This document shows positions 6,612-11,873 of a DNA stretch of 12,665 bases, one piece after another. Numbering within the stretch: position 1 is the first letter of the stretch; each line of letters begins with the position of its first letter. The position numbers and the translations under genes are program-made. This stretch comes from an uncultured Oscillospiraceae bacterium (GTDB lineage: Bacteria > Bacillota > Clostridia > Oscillospirales > Oscillospiraceae), in contig CAKTKV010000030.1 of assembly GCA_934572355.1 (NCBI GenBank), positions 1 to 12,665 of the forward strand. The letters run 5' to 3'. The notes under the pieces are model-generated. The model did not search any database. It saw only the letters and a list, made by a program, of their open reading frames with translations, and was not told the origin of the DNA.

Positions 6612-6724
6612 ATACCGCAACGGGCGAGAGGCTCCAGCGGAAGGTAAGAGGGACGGGGCTTGAGCCTCATGTGTCCCGCAGGCGGATCGGTGCAAGGCCG
6701 GTCATGTTCGAAAGGAGATCAAAC
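6612..6724 (+). promoter_or_regulatory. Structured 5' leader RNA of the small-protein gene
   Basis: About 110 nt of GC-rich leader with several exact pairings. GATCGG/CCGGTC form a 6-bp hairpin with a 7-nt loop (6685-6703). GGGAC/GTCCC (6650-6654, 6673-6677) close a hairpin whose inner arm is GGGGC-TTGA-GCCTC (6655-6668). Competing with it, GAGGCTC (6628-6634) can pair with GAGCCTC (6662-6668), a 7-bp alternative, so the RNA could switch between two folds. AAAGGAG (6712-6717 region) follows directly. It does not match the cores I know for TPP, SAM, FMN, lysine, glycine, THF, ZTP, cobalamin, guanidine or c-di-GMP riboswitches. It could be a riboswitch-like element, a protein-binding leader or only a stable UTR. 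Confidence 0.5.
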
Positions 6725-6994
6725 ATGAAGAACATTCTTAATAAATACGAAGCACTCAAGGCAGCTCTGGAGGAGCTTGGACTCGACGCGGAGACCAGCC
6801 GCGCGCTCTCTCTTGAATACCGCGGCGCTTACTGCGAGGTAGTTATCGGCACCGAGTGGCTCAACTATGACTGCTACATCGACCGCGTCACCGGCGAGCT
6901 GGCCGGGGTCGACACCATGCCGCAGGAGGACCCCGAGGCCTTCGAAGGTGACCTGTGCGCTGAGCTGCTGCGCGAGGAAGCAAAGGCCGCATAA
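6725..6994 (+). CDS. Small acidic protein of unknown function (PepSY-like strand motif)
   Basis: An 89-residue protein that I do not recognise as a named family. It is acidic, has no signal peptide or membrane helix, and is therefore probably cytoplasmic. Residues 1-28 are predicted helical (NILNKYEALKAALEELGLD); residues 31-62 look like beta strands ending in YDCYIDRVTGELAGVD (48-63), which resembles the last strand pair of PepSY-type domains (pattern Y-x-V-x-I-D-x-x-T-G-E-V). The tail is an acidic helix. A full PepSY domain and its usual signal peptide are absent, so kinship is only suggestive. The ATG at 6725 is chosen because AAAGGAG lies 7 nt upstream; an in-frame GTG at 6671 would read through the structured leader and has no ribosome site. 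It is a single gene between its own promoter and a very strong terminator. Confidence 0.8.
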   Translation: MKNILNKYEALKAALEELGLDAETSRALSLEYRGAYCEVVIGTEWLNYDCYIDRVTGELAGVDTMPQEDPEAFEGDLCAELLREEAKAA

Positions 6995-7018
6995 TAGAAC
7001 TCTACAAGCTTGAAAAAG

Positions 7019-7049
7019 CCCGGCGCTGAGTGGTCAGCGCCGGGTTTTT
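7019..7049 (+). terminator. Strong rho-independent terminator of the small-protein gene
   Basis: A perfect 11-bp stem, CCCGGCGCTGA / TCAGCGCCGGG with GTGG loop (7019-7044), is followed by TTTTTG. It is preceded by AAAAAG, so it could also work on the minus strand. Confidence 0.95.
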
Positions 7050-7050
7050 G

Positions 7051-7059
7051 TGGTATAAT
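7051..7059 (+). promoter_or_regulatory. Extended -10 promoter of the glycosylase-Dabb operon
   Basis: TG-G-TATAAT, a consensus extended -10, begins right after the preceding terminator's U-tract. The -35 position (TGGTCA, 7031-7036) falls inside the terminator hairpin and is poor. Predicted start is near 7066, about 26 nt before the ATG at 7092. Confidence 0.72.
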
Positions 7060-7091
7060 AGCGTCAGATCATTTTTGTGAGGTCATCGCTC

Positions 7092-7586
7092 ATGCCTGAA
7101 TACAGACACATACAGCGGCAGTTCGGGCCGGTGTATGACGAAAACTCGAAAATACTCATCCTCGGCAGCTTCCCCTCGGTCAAGTCCCGGGAGGTCAATT
7201 TCTTTTACGGCCATCCGCAGAACCGCTTCTGGCCGCTTCTGGCGCGTGTGCTCGGCTGCGCCGTGCCGCAGAGCATTGAGGAAAAGAAAGCCATGCTGCT
7301 CGCAAACGGCATCGCGCTGTGGGATGTGCTCGATTCCTGCGATATCGCGGGTTCCAGCGACAGCAGCATCAGGAACGCCGTGCCGGTCGACATCGCGCTT
7401 ATCCTGCGCGCGGCGGATATACGGCGTGTCTACTGCAACGGCACGGCGGCGTATGAGCTGTTCATGAAGCATCTCGCGCCCGTCTGCGGCATGACGCCGG
7501 TGAAGCTGCCGTCGACCAGTCCCGCGAACGCCGCATGGACTATGGACAGACTGTACGAGCAATGGAATCAGATACTCAAAGATTAA
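7092..7586 (+). CDS. Hypoxanthine/deoxyinosine DNA glycosylase (UDG superfamily, HDG type)
   Basis: A 164-residue base-excision repair enzyme of the uracil-DNA glycosylase superfamily, resembling family 6 (hypoxanthine-DNA glycosylases), which remove deaminated adenine from DNA. Diagnostic segments: the first motif ILGSFPSVKSRE (22-34), then FFYGHPQNRFWPLL (37-50), in which Asn44 is in the position expected for the conserved polar residue of this family, and the second motif LPSTSPAN (139-146) that contacts DNA. The length is normal. The ATG at 7092 is preferred, with GAGGT about 8 nt upstream; the in-frame GTG at 7077 has no ribosome site. It is followed after 11 bp by a Dabb-domain gene in the same operon. 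Exact base specificity is inferred from family resemblance. Confidence 0.88.
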   Translation: MPEYRHIQRQFGPVYDENSKILILGSFPSVKSREVNFFYGHPQNRFWPLLARVLGCAVPQSIEEKKAMLLANGIALWDVLDSCDIAGSSDSSIRNAVPVDIALILRAADIRRVYCNGTAAYELFMKHLAPVCGMTPVKLPSTSPANAAWTMDRLYEQWNQILKD

Positions 7587-7597
7587 GGGAGACACAC

Positions 7598-7885
7598 ATG
7601 AAGCACTGCATAATCGCAAAGTTCAACGACAGCGTGAGCGACAATGCGGCCATGACCTCGCAGATAGAAGAGCTCTTTTCTTCCGCCCCGGCGATGGACG
7701 GCGTACATGGCTGCACCGTGCTGAAAAACTGCATTGACCGGGAGAACCGCTATGACCTTGCCATCGTCATTGACATGGACAAGGCTGCGCTCCCCGCATG
7801 GGATGCGTCGGAGCTGCACCGCGCGTGGAAAAGCCGCTTCGGCTCTTACCTCACGTCCAAGGCGATATTCGATTTTGAATCTTAA
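7598..7885 (+). CDS. Dabb (stress-responsive alpha/beta barrel) domain protein
   Basis: A 95-residue single-domain protein with the Dabb layout: N-terminal strand KHCIIAKFND, a helix (MTSQIEELFSSAPAMDG), the VHGCTVLKNC strand, the RYDLAIVIDMD strand, the HRAWKSRFGSYLTSKAIFDFE helix and final strand. Dabb proteins are dimeric ferredoxin-like folds; most members are uncharacterised, a few are linked to stress or to polyketide cyclisation, so no specific reaction can be claimed. AAGGGAG lies about 7 nt before the ATG. It is 11 bp downstream of the DNA glycosylase and cotranscribed with it. Its TAA overlaps the stop codon of the convergent gene by sharing the sequence TTAA (7882-7885), and no terminator hairpin exists between them. 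Confidence 0.82.
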   Translation: MKHCIIAKFNDSVSDNAAMTSQIEELFSSAPAMDGVHGCTVLKNCIDRENRYDLAIVIDMDKAALPAWDASELHRAWKSRFGSYLTSKAIFDFES

Positions 7886-8715
7886 TCTATCGGGTAGAGC
7901 TCCTGATTTTCACTCAGGCAGAAATATGTAGTCCCCAGACGCCTGTCGGTGTACATCGTGAACGGTTCGCCCTGGAGGTCGTTTGACTGAAAGACCACGC
8001 TCGGCACCATTCTGCGCTCGCCGCACAGCAGGCGCAGCGCCGCGTCGATACACTCCTTCGTCGGCACGAGCCCGGCAAAGCGCGCGGAGTTTACACAGGC
8101 GTACTGCCCTTTCTGGTAGATCACATCATGTATGCTGTCCGGGTACTCGGGCGAAGCGACGCGGTTCATGATGACCTCGCCCACGCATATGCGGAATTCG
8201 TCCGTGAGCCAATCGCTCCCGGCCTCATAGCAGATAACTTTTGAGAGCAGATACAGATCGTCAAAGCTTATTTTGCCGGGGTCAGGCTCCGCGGCGGACG
8301 CGTCTATGACGGCGTTTCGCTTTTCTTCGGCGCTCCTCCCGGCCTCGACGTCTCCCGCCGCCGCAGCCTCGGTCATTTCGTTCAGGTAATATGCCGCAAG
8401 GTCGGCTTCATAGCTGATGCTGCCGCCGGTCATCAGGTCAAAGATGCTCTTGTGTTCTTCGCTCTGCGCATCCGGTTCGGCGTCAGCGGCGTCTGGGCTC
8501 TCCTGCGGCTGCGTCCCGGCGGGCGCGCAGGACTCCTCAGGGGCAGGCGCACCGGTCGTCTCAGGCTCCGGGGGCGCGGTCACCTCCGTGCTTTCCTCAA
8601 CGGGAGCGGTCGGCTGCGGCGGCGCGGGCGCAGGTTCCGGTGCGCGGTCGAGAGCCGATCCGCCCGCGGCCAGCGCGATAAACAACACGATAACAGAGGC
8701 AATGATCCTTTTCAT
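7882..8715 (-). CDS. SleB-like cell wall hydrolase (Hydrolase_2 domain)
   Basis: A 277-residue exported protein. Residues 1-22 form a signal peptide or N-terminal membrane anchor (MKRIIASVIVLFIALAAGGS). Residues 23-88 are a low-complexity P/A/E/T/Q-rich stalk, probably spanning the wall. Residues about 150-277 are a Hydrolase_2 (SleB/CwlJ C-terminal) domain: DDLYLLSKVICYEAGSD with the likely catalytic Glu164, ICVGEVIMNRVASPEYPDSIHDVIYQ, then QYACVN. Such domains are lytic transglycosylases acting on peptidoglycan, known from spore germination but also in vegetative proteins. Without a peptidoglycan-binding domain a general wall-remodelling role is as likely as germination. The ATG at 8715 has GGGAGGTGG just upstream; an in-frame ATG at 8736 overlaps the -10 and is rejected. 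The gene is convergent with, and overlaps by 4 bp, the Dabb gene. Confidence 0.88.
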   Translation of the reverse strand: MKRIIASVIVLFIALAAGGSALDRAPEPAPAPPQPTAPVEESTEVTAPPEPETTGAPAPEESCAPAGTQPQESPDAADAEPDAQSEEHKSIFDLMTGGSISYEADLAAYYLNEMTEAAAAGDVEAGRSAEEKRNAVIDASAAEPDPGKISFDDLYLLSKVICYEAGSDWLTDEFRICVGEVIMNRVASPEYPDSIHDVIYQKGQYACVNSARFAGLVPTKECIDAALRLLCGERRMVPSVVFQSNDLQGEPFTMYTDRRLGTTYFCLSENQELYPID

Positions 8716-8735
8716 GCTTCCACCTCCCGCCGCCA

Positions 8736-8744
8736 AGTATAACA
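8736..8744 (-). promoter_or_regulatory. Extended -10 promoter of the SleB-like gene
   Basis: On the minus strand TG-T-TATACT is an extended -10; the hexamer 17 bp upstream (CAATTT) is poor. Predicted start is near 8729, giving a very short leader of about 14 nt that just contains the ribosome site. Confidence 0.6.
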
Positions 8745-8792
8745 GCGCAGGCGGAAATAAATTGTCGGATCATGCGGGGAAATAGAAAGAAA

Positions 8793-9020
8793 GCCGCTGC
8801 GGTCGGGGTATACCCGATCACGGCGGTCAACTTGTCAAAGAACTAAAGGTTCTTTGACAAAAAAGATTGCGCTCCGTTTGTGCCTCGGTTGCCCGCTTTC
8901 AGCGGACAATTCGACACTCACTACGCGAGAAGTATTTTCTCCGACGTACACGCCGCCGGAGAAAATGGATTTGATTGATTTTTTGCCTGCGGGCAAAAAA
9001 CTCTGCGAGGCTTTTTGAAA
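8793..9020. repeat. Gene-free multi-hairpin intergenic element
   Basis: This stretch has no convincing gene but at least five inverted repeats in a row: GCCG/CGGC around TCGGG/CCCGA (8793-8824); a perfect 12-bp stem TTGTCAAAGAAC / GTTCTTTGACAA with 5-nt loop (8832-8860); CCGC/GCGG flanked by TTG/CAA (8889-8909 region); a perfect 10-bp stem ATTTTCTCCG / CGGAGAAAAT (8934-8966); and TTTTTTGCC / GGCAAAAAA (8979-9000 region). Most are not followed by U-tracts, so they are not ordinary terminators. A 17-codon frame (MDLIDFLPAGKKLCEAF, plus strand, within 8965-9020) overlaps the last stems and is probably incidental. The look is that of an interspersed palindromic repeat or a structured RNA; from memory similar stretches recur between genes of Oscillospiraceae, which I cannot verify here. 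Confidence 0.55.
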
Positions 9021-9060
9021 GAATAAACACCGCCGCAGCTATATAGCCAAGGCGGTGTTT
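9013..9060 (-). terminator. Terminator of the PH-like membrane protein gene
   Basis: A perfect 10-bp stem AAACACCGCC / GGCGGTGTTT (9025-9060), with an inner palindrome GCTATATAGC in the loop, begins 5 bp after the stop codon and is followed on the minus strand by TTTATTCTTTC. Confidence 0.85.
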
Positions 9061-9065
9061 CGATA

Positions 9066-9635
9066 TTACTCGATGGGCAGGTACTTCTTGAGAAGACCCT
9101 CCACTTCCTTTGCGTTGGGGATAGCGTACCAGGTGAGCGCGTCGCAGTCGAGAGTGTCGTTATCGAGTCTCAGACCGATAGCTGCGTCGCCGCGCCATTT
9201 GTCGACCTCGGCCTTTACAGCGGTGGGGCCGCAGAGCAGCGTGGTGTGGCCGTCCTCGTCGGTCTTGATCTCGGCGACCTTGATCTTGCCGAACTCTACG
9301 CCCTTGGCATCATCTTTGATGGTAAAGAGGCGCTGATTCGTGATGACATACTCGACCTTGCGGCGGAGAGTATTGGCGTGCAGGAAGGGGCTGGCGAGCG
9401 CGTATGCCATGACAGCAAGGATTATAACGACGATAGCCGGCTTGACGCCTGCGCCGCTGTTGTTAACGGTCACTATGTAAGCGATGATAAGCGCGAGAGA
9501 AACGACGAGCTTGATTATCTCGCCCTTGACTATCACGGGCTTATGGGTTTTGTCTAAGGTATCAAAAGCTTCGGGCTTGCCTCTCCAAAGGACTTCTTCT
9601 CCGTCTTCCAGAACCGAGCTCAAAATATCTTCCAT
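9066..9635 (-). CDS. Membrane-anchored bacterial PH-like domain protein
   Basis: A 189-residue protein. It opens with LEDGEEVLWRGKPEAFD (9-25), the segment that precedes the membrane helices in many bacterial PH (bPH/DUF304-type) proteins, followed by two membrane helices (about 40-57 and 66-84) and a mainly beta cytoplasmic domain starting with VEYVITNQRLFTI (94-106), the typical opening strands of that fold. The rest (GVEFGKIKVAEIKTDEDGHTTL...) fits the remaining strands and ends in an amphipathic helix. The function of such proteins is mostly unknown; a scaffold or membrane-stress role is common speculation. The ATG at 9635 is chosen because GGAGG lies 6-7 nt upstream; the in-frame TTG at 9650 would place that ribosome site inside the gene. 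It is monocistronic with its own terminator. Confidence 0.8.
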   Translation of the reverse strand: MEDILSSVLEDGEEVLWRGKPEAFDTLDKTHKPVIVKGEIIKLVVSLALIIAYIVTVNNSGAGVKPAIVVIILAVMAYALASPFLHANTLRRKVEYVITNQRLFTIKDDAKGVEFGKIKVAEIKTDEDGHTTLLCGPTAVKAEVDKWRGDAAIGLRLDNDTLDCDALTWYAIPNAKEVEGLLKKYLPIE

Positions 9636-9701
9636 ACTGATCCTCCACAATTCACTATAAATTTTTGCGTATTCGGGGACTGTCGCGTCCTCCTGTTACT
9701 G

Positions 9702-9707
9702 ATTATA
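9702..9707 (-). promoter_or_regulatory. Likely -10 box of the PH-like protein gene
   Basis: A perfect TATAAT on the minus strand; the -35 at 17 bp is ATTTTA, a poor match. Predicted start near 9695 gives a leader of about 60 nt. An AGGAGG (around 9687-9692) in this leader has no start codon at a usable distance. Confidence 0.5.
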
Positions 9708-9794
9708 TGATAGCAAATTTCAGATAAAATCAGTGCAAAGAACTAAACACCCTGCGTTAATTTTTTGCAAACCGGGAATGTCGGATCATAAATG

Positions 9795-9873
9795 AAAAAC
9801 CGCCGCCGACGAACGGCACGGGCAGCGCGCGGCACAGTCTGCCGGAAACGCCCCGTACCGCCGTTGGCGGCGG
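9795..9873 (-). terminator. Large GC-rich terminator after the two-component genes
   Basis: The outer stem CCGCCGCC / GGCGGCGG (9800-9807, 9866-9873) continues inward as AACGGC / GCCGTT and ACGGG / CCCGT with small bulges, and the apical part holds CGGC/GCCG. On the minus strand it is followed by TTTTTCATTT. It lies about 80 bp after the response-regulator stop; a weaker hairpin (GCCCA/TGGGT, near 9931-9946) lies in between. The rest of 9651-9950 holds the promoter above and no gene that can be supported. Confidence 0.78.
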
Positions 9874-9950
9874 AAAAAAGAGGAAGGAAAAGAATCAAAT
9901 CAGATATGCAGCTTTCGTAACTCCGAGCAAAGCCCAACAAAGTGGGTTCG

Positions 9951-10658
9951 CTAATCCCCCTCTATCATGCGGTAGCCTACACCGACCTCGGTAAAGATGT
10001 AGTGCGGCTCGGCGGGGTTCTTCTCGATCTTGCGGCGGATGTTTGCCATGTTGACGCGCAGGATCTGGTTGCTGCCCTTGCTTTGCGGCCCCCACAGCTC
10101 CTTCATGATGAAGTCATAGGTGAGCACCTTGCCCGCGCACTTGCCAAGCAGCGCAACGATCCTATACTCATTCTGCGTGAGGTGGCAGTTCTCGCCCGCA
10201 ATGAGCACCTGGTGCTTGTCGTAGTCTATGGTCAGGTCGCCCGCGACGAACTTGCCGGTGTTGACAAGCGCCTCGTTTGAAAGGCCGGAGCGGGTGTGGC
10301 GTATCGCAACGCGGACTCTGGCAAGAAGCTCCGCCGCGCTGAAGGGCTTGGTGACATAGTCGTCCGCGCCCATGTCGAGTGCCTGCACCTTGTCGCGCTC
10401 ATAGCTGCGCGCGGAGACGACGATGATCGGCAGGCTCGTCCAGGAGCGCACAGCCTTTATTATATCCATCCCGTCCATATCCGGCAGGCCGAGATCGAGC
10501 ACTACGAGATCCGGGCAGTGCGAGCTTATCATTGAGAAGGCCTCGTTTCCTGTGCTGGCTGTTATGACGTCATAACCGTTTGCGGTGAGTATCGCTTTTA
10601 TAAGGCCGGAGATGCTTTTTTCGTCCTCCACAACGAGAACTCTATCCTTGATTGTCAT
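9951..10658 (-). CDS. kdpE: KdpE-like response regulator (OmpR/PhoB type)
   Basis: A 235-residue DNA-binding response regulator. The receiver domain (about 5-118) has the acidic pocket VEDE (10-13), phosphoacceptor Asp55 in VVLDLGLPDMDG, Ser82 in VVSAR and Lys104 in YVTKPF. The winged-helix output domain (about 135-233) ends RVNMANIRRKIEKNPAEPHY followed by TEVGVGYRM, the form typical of KdpE. In well-studied bacteria KdpE activates potassium-uptake genes; none is visible here, so the target is unknown and the name rests on sequence type. The start ATG at 10658 lies inside the kinase gene (17-bp overlap), with TAGGAGG 9 nt upstream, implying translational coupling. No other gene follows before the terminator at 9795-9873. 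Confidence 0.92.
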   Translation of the reverse strand: MTIKDRVLVVEDEKSISGLIKAILTANGYDVITASTGNEAFSMISSHCPDLVVLDLGLPDMDGMDIIKAVRSWTSLPIIVVSARSYERDKVQALDMGADDYVTKPFSAAELLARVRVAIRHTRSGLSNEALVNTGKFVAGDLTIDYDKHQVLIAGENCHLTQNEYRIVALLGKCAGKVLTYDFIMKELWGPQSKGSNQILRVNMANIRRKIEKNPAEPHYIFTEVGVGYRMIEGD

Positions 10659-11775
10659 AGCTTGTGCCTCCTAACGGTAAAGTAAAGGTAAACATCGCGC
10701 CGCCCTCCGGGAGATTTTCCGCGTATATATCTCCCCCGTGAGCCTCAACTATGGTCTTGCATACGCTCAGGCCGATGCCCATGCTGCGCGTGGTATCGGC
10801 GGATTTGTTGCCGGAGAGCTGAAGGCTGCCGTCAAAGAGATGGGGCAGAGTCTCCACGTCTATGCCGCGCCCGTTGTCGGCGACGCTGACTATCGCCATG
10901 CCGTTCTCCTCGCGCGCGTTGATCTTTATCTGGCTGACATGTCCCCCGTGAACAACGGCGTTGTCCATGAGGTTTATAAGCACCTGCTCGACGAGCATCG
11001 CGTCCATCGGCAGAAAGATCATCGTCTCCGGAACGGAGACGGAGACGGGGACGTCGTCATGGCGCTTTTTGAAAGCCATGACCGCTTCGCTCAGGACTTC
11101 TTCAAGGATCTCATCGTTCTTCGTGATGCCGCCCATATCTGCGCCGTTCATGCGCGTTATGGACAGGAGGTTCTCAACCATGCGGCAGAGCCATTCGGCG
11201 TCCTGCTTGGCGTCAAGCAGCAGCTCATTTTTCTGCTGCTTGGTCAGAACCTCGTCACCCTCAAGCACTGTGGATATCGAACCGCTTATGGCCGTCAGCG
11301 GTGTGCGCAGGTCGTGCGATATCGCGCGCAGGAGGTTTGCCCGCATCTTCTCTCGCTCCGACTCCATGTGCAGCCGCTCCTGTGCCTTGAGACGGGCGGT
11401 GAGCGTCGAGGTGGCAAAGCCGACGGCGAGCATCGTCATGAACGTGAGCGGGTAGCCGTAGATGGTGAAGTCCAGCTTCAGGTACGGGAAGGTAAAGGCA
11501 AAGTTAACGAACACGACGCTGACGAAGGCCGCGAGAAAGCCGTAAAAATAACCGTCGGTCGACAGGGAAATGATGAGCACTGCCAGCACGAATATCAGCG
11601 GGACATGCACGTCCGAGGTCGTTGTGCGCATGAGCATGGCGCATATCGCGGAAGCGACGCCCAGCGTCGCGAAGAATATCAGCCAGCCCTTGAGGCTGGT
11701 TTTTATGTACTCCCTGCACAGAGAATTGATTTTTGAAAAGAACGTGCCGATTTTTTTCATCGTTTCATTTTCCAT
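10642..11775 (-). CDS. KdpD-like sensor histidine kinase lacking the N-terminal KdpD/Usp domains
   Basis: A 377-residue membrane histidine kinase. Domains: a short cytoplasmic N-terminus (1-29), four closely packed membrane helices (about 30-48, 57-75, 77-95, 108-125) matching the DUF4118 module of KdpD, a linker helix, a dimerisation domain with the phosphorylated His154 in AISHDLRTPLTAI, and an ATP-binding domain with N-box LINLMDNAVVH (266-276), G1 DNGRG (300-304) and G2 GIGLSVCK (333-340). Full-length KdpD is around 900 residues with cytoplasmic KdpD and universal-stress domains at the front; these are absent, as in many Clostridia kinases. Without them its signal may be membrane state rather than potassium or c-di-AMP; that is inference. 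The ATG at 11775 has GGAG 13 nt upstream, rather far; an ATG five codons on lacks any site. Cotranscribed with the regulator. Confidence 0.92.
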   Translation of the reverse strand: MENETMKKIGTFFSKINSLCREYIKTSLKGWLIFFATLGVASAICAMLMRTTTSDVHVPLIFVLAVLIISLSTDGYFYGFLAAFVSVVFVNFAFTFPYLKLDFTIYGYPLTFMTMLAVGFATSTLTARLKAQERLHMESEREKMRANLLRAISHDLRTPLTAISGSISTVLEGDEVLTKQQKNELLLDAKQDAEWLCRMVENLLSITRMNGADMGGITKNDEILEEVLSEAVMAFKKRHDDVPVSVSVPETMIFLPMDAMLVEQVLINLMDNAVVHGGHVSQIKINAREENGMAIVSVADNGRGIDVETLPHLFDGSLQLSGNKSADTTRSMGIGLSVCKTIVEAHGGDIYAENLPEGGAMFTFTLPLGGTSYDNQG

Positions 11776-11792
11776 ATTATTTCTTTATCTCC

Positions 11793-11801
11793 ATTATAAC
11801 A
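11793..11801 (-). promoter_or_regulatory. Extended -10 promoter of the kinase/regulator operon
   Basis: On the minus strand TG-T-TATAAT is a consensus extended -10, with TTAACGGG (11808-11815) just upstream in the spacer and no good -35 (ACCGTC). Predicted start near 11786 is about 11 nt before the ATG, so the kinase mRNA would be almost leaderless. Confidence 0.65.
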
Positions 11802-11807
11802 TGTTCG

Positions 11808-11868
11808 CCCGTTAAGACGGTGCTAAGAAATTAACGGGAAAGAAAAATCTTTCCCGTTAACCCGTTAA
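11808..11868. repeat. Four TTAACGGG boxes upstream of the kinase promoter
   Basis: The octamer CCCGTTAA occurs directly at 11808-11815, 11853-11860 and 11861-11868 and inverted (TTAACGGG) at 11831-11838. Two copies are tandem and abutting; two form the arms of the terminator hairpin; one overlaps the spacer of the kinase promoter. It could be an operator array for autoregulation by the linked regulator, or a by-product of the terminator. Confidence 0.5.
11824..11860 (-). terminator. Terminator of the DD-carboxypeptidase gene
   Basis: A perfect 13-bp stem TTAACGGGAAAGA / TCTTTCCCGTTAA with a 4-nt loop (11831-11860) starts 13 bp after the stop codon and is followed on the minus strand by TTTCTTAG. 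The stem is less GC-rich than the others but long and exact. Confidence 0.8.
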
Positions 11869-11873
11869 TTTGC

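Noticed and set aside
6608..6724. Assigning the leader to a named riboswitch (cobalamin or glycine were considered because of GGTGCAAGGCCGG and GCGAGAGGCTCC)
   Set aside because: The conserved cores do not appear in the right order and the following gene is not of a matching pathway.
8832..8860. The 12-bp TTGTCAAAGAAC hairpin as a terminator
   Set aside because: AT-rich stem with no U-tract on the plus strand (AAAAAG follows) or the minus strand (AAGTTGACC sense follows), and no gene ends next to it.
9687..9692. AGGAGG on the minus strand in the leader of the PH-like gene as evidence of a leader peptide
   Set aside because: No ATG, GTG or TTG at a workable distance.
10738..11736. Plus-strand open frame opposite the histidine kinase
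   Set aside because: The kinase H, N, G1 and G2 boxes are intact on the minus strand; no independent support for the plus strand.
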